DNA from: RPRB01 sp035501615
Lineage (GTDB): Bacteria > Myxococcota > Myxococcia > Myxococcales > Myxococcaceae
Assembly (NCBI GenBank): GCA_035501615.1
Contig: DATJVY010000152.1
Span: 124,001 to 188,000, forward strand
Direction: 5' to 3'
Length of the DNA: 64,000 nucleotides
Both the position numbers and the translations under genes were made by a program. Every line of letters starts with the position of its first letter. Position 1 is the first letter of the stretch. The notes beneath the pieces were generated by a model. That model was not told where the DNA came from and searched no databases. It saw only the letters and a program-made list of their open reading frames with translations. Below are positions 63,833-64,000 of the stretch, one piece after another.

Positions 63833-64000
63833 GTGCGCGGGCGGTCACCATGGCGACTCGGGATGTTGCTCGGCGCCGCCGGGCTGTCCGTGGCGCTTGC
63901 CTCCTGCGCCTCGGAGACCGCCGCCTACCACCGGAGTCGCGCCGAGGATCATGTCTACGTCGGGCCGAAGCGCTCGTTCCTCGAGCGCGCCGCACGGCTC
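63833..64000 (+). CDS. Lipoprotein, N-terminus only (cut by window)
   Basis: An open frame from GTG 63833 runs off the end (56 codons). The translation VRGRSPWRLGMLLGAAGLSV then ALASCASETAAYH has a basic start, a hydrophobic core and a lipobox Leu-Ala-Ser-Cys, so it should be a lipoprotein with its lipid on Cys25. The remainder (DHVYVGPKRSFLERAARL) gives no family clue. It lies 11 bases after coaD. Confidence 0.7.
   Translation, partial: MRGRSPWRLGMLLGAAGLSVALASCASETAAYHRSRAEDHVYVGPKRSFLERAARL

Overview
The window is very GC-rich, densely packed bacterial chromosome with almost no intergenic space and many ATGA/GTGA start-stop overlaps. Gene content points to a Myxococcota (deltaproteobacterial) genome, possibly near Anaeromyxobacteraceae: a PilY1/minor-pilin operon, TPR- and FHA-rich envelope proteins, an AgmX/PglI-type C-terminal domain, NtrC-type regulators, sigma-54-like promoters and an RpoH-type sigma factor. 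The assignment is inference; no rRNA or tRNA gene is visible. I found no CRISPR array, insertion sequence, prophage or attachment site, and no gene-free stretch longer than 300 bases.

Layout. 1-4.6 kb (minus): a short Hsp70 followed by two polytopic membrane proteins of glycosyltransferase type. 4.8-13.6 kb (plus): PrkA, a dCMP deaminase-like enzyme, a degenerate sensor kinase coupled to an NtrC-type regulator, a double-headed ArsA-like ATPase, accA and cmk. 13.6-23.4 kb (minus): type IV pilus accessory operon pilY1-fimT/gspH-pilV-pilW-pilX, preceded by a membrane GAF histidine kinase. 23.5-30.8 kb (plus): lytic transglycosylase, selA, a MinD/FlhG-like ATPase with a J-like/HTH partner, a small conserved protein, and a RluD-type pseudouridine synthase.

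30.8-44.1 kb (minus): a degenerate HD-GYP protein with a helical-repeat partner, an OPT transporter, rpoH, a moxR-DUF58-transglutaminase operon, a STAS protein, a second lytic transglycosylase and an alkaline-phosphatase-like protein. 44.2-55.3 kb (plus): a tiny membrane protein, a thioredoxin-like protein, an isolated rplC, and then a six-gene envelope cluster. That cluster has two outer-membrane barrels, a TPR lipoprotein, a 1369-residue TPR protein, a small exported protein and an FHA-TM-AgmX/PglI protein. It resembles the myxobacterial Glt gliding and Nfs spore-coat machines. 55.3-61.7 kb (minus): serine hydrolase, typA, FHA/PAS hybrid kinase and alpha/beta hydrolase. 61.7-64 kb (plus): CDF metal exporter, rsmD, coaD with a (AAC)9 tail, and the start of a lipoprotein.

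The main themes are envelope building and surface machinery (pili, Glt/Nfs-like complex, two lytic transglycosylases) and sigma-54-linked regulation. Two strong and two weaker -24/-12 sites lie upstream of rpoH, the two lytic transglycosylase genes and pilY1. Several signalling proteins have lost catalytic residues and look like pseudoenzymes.
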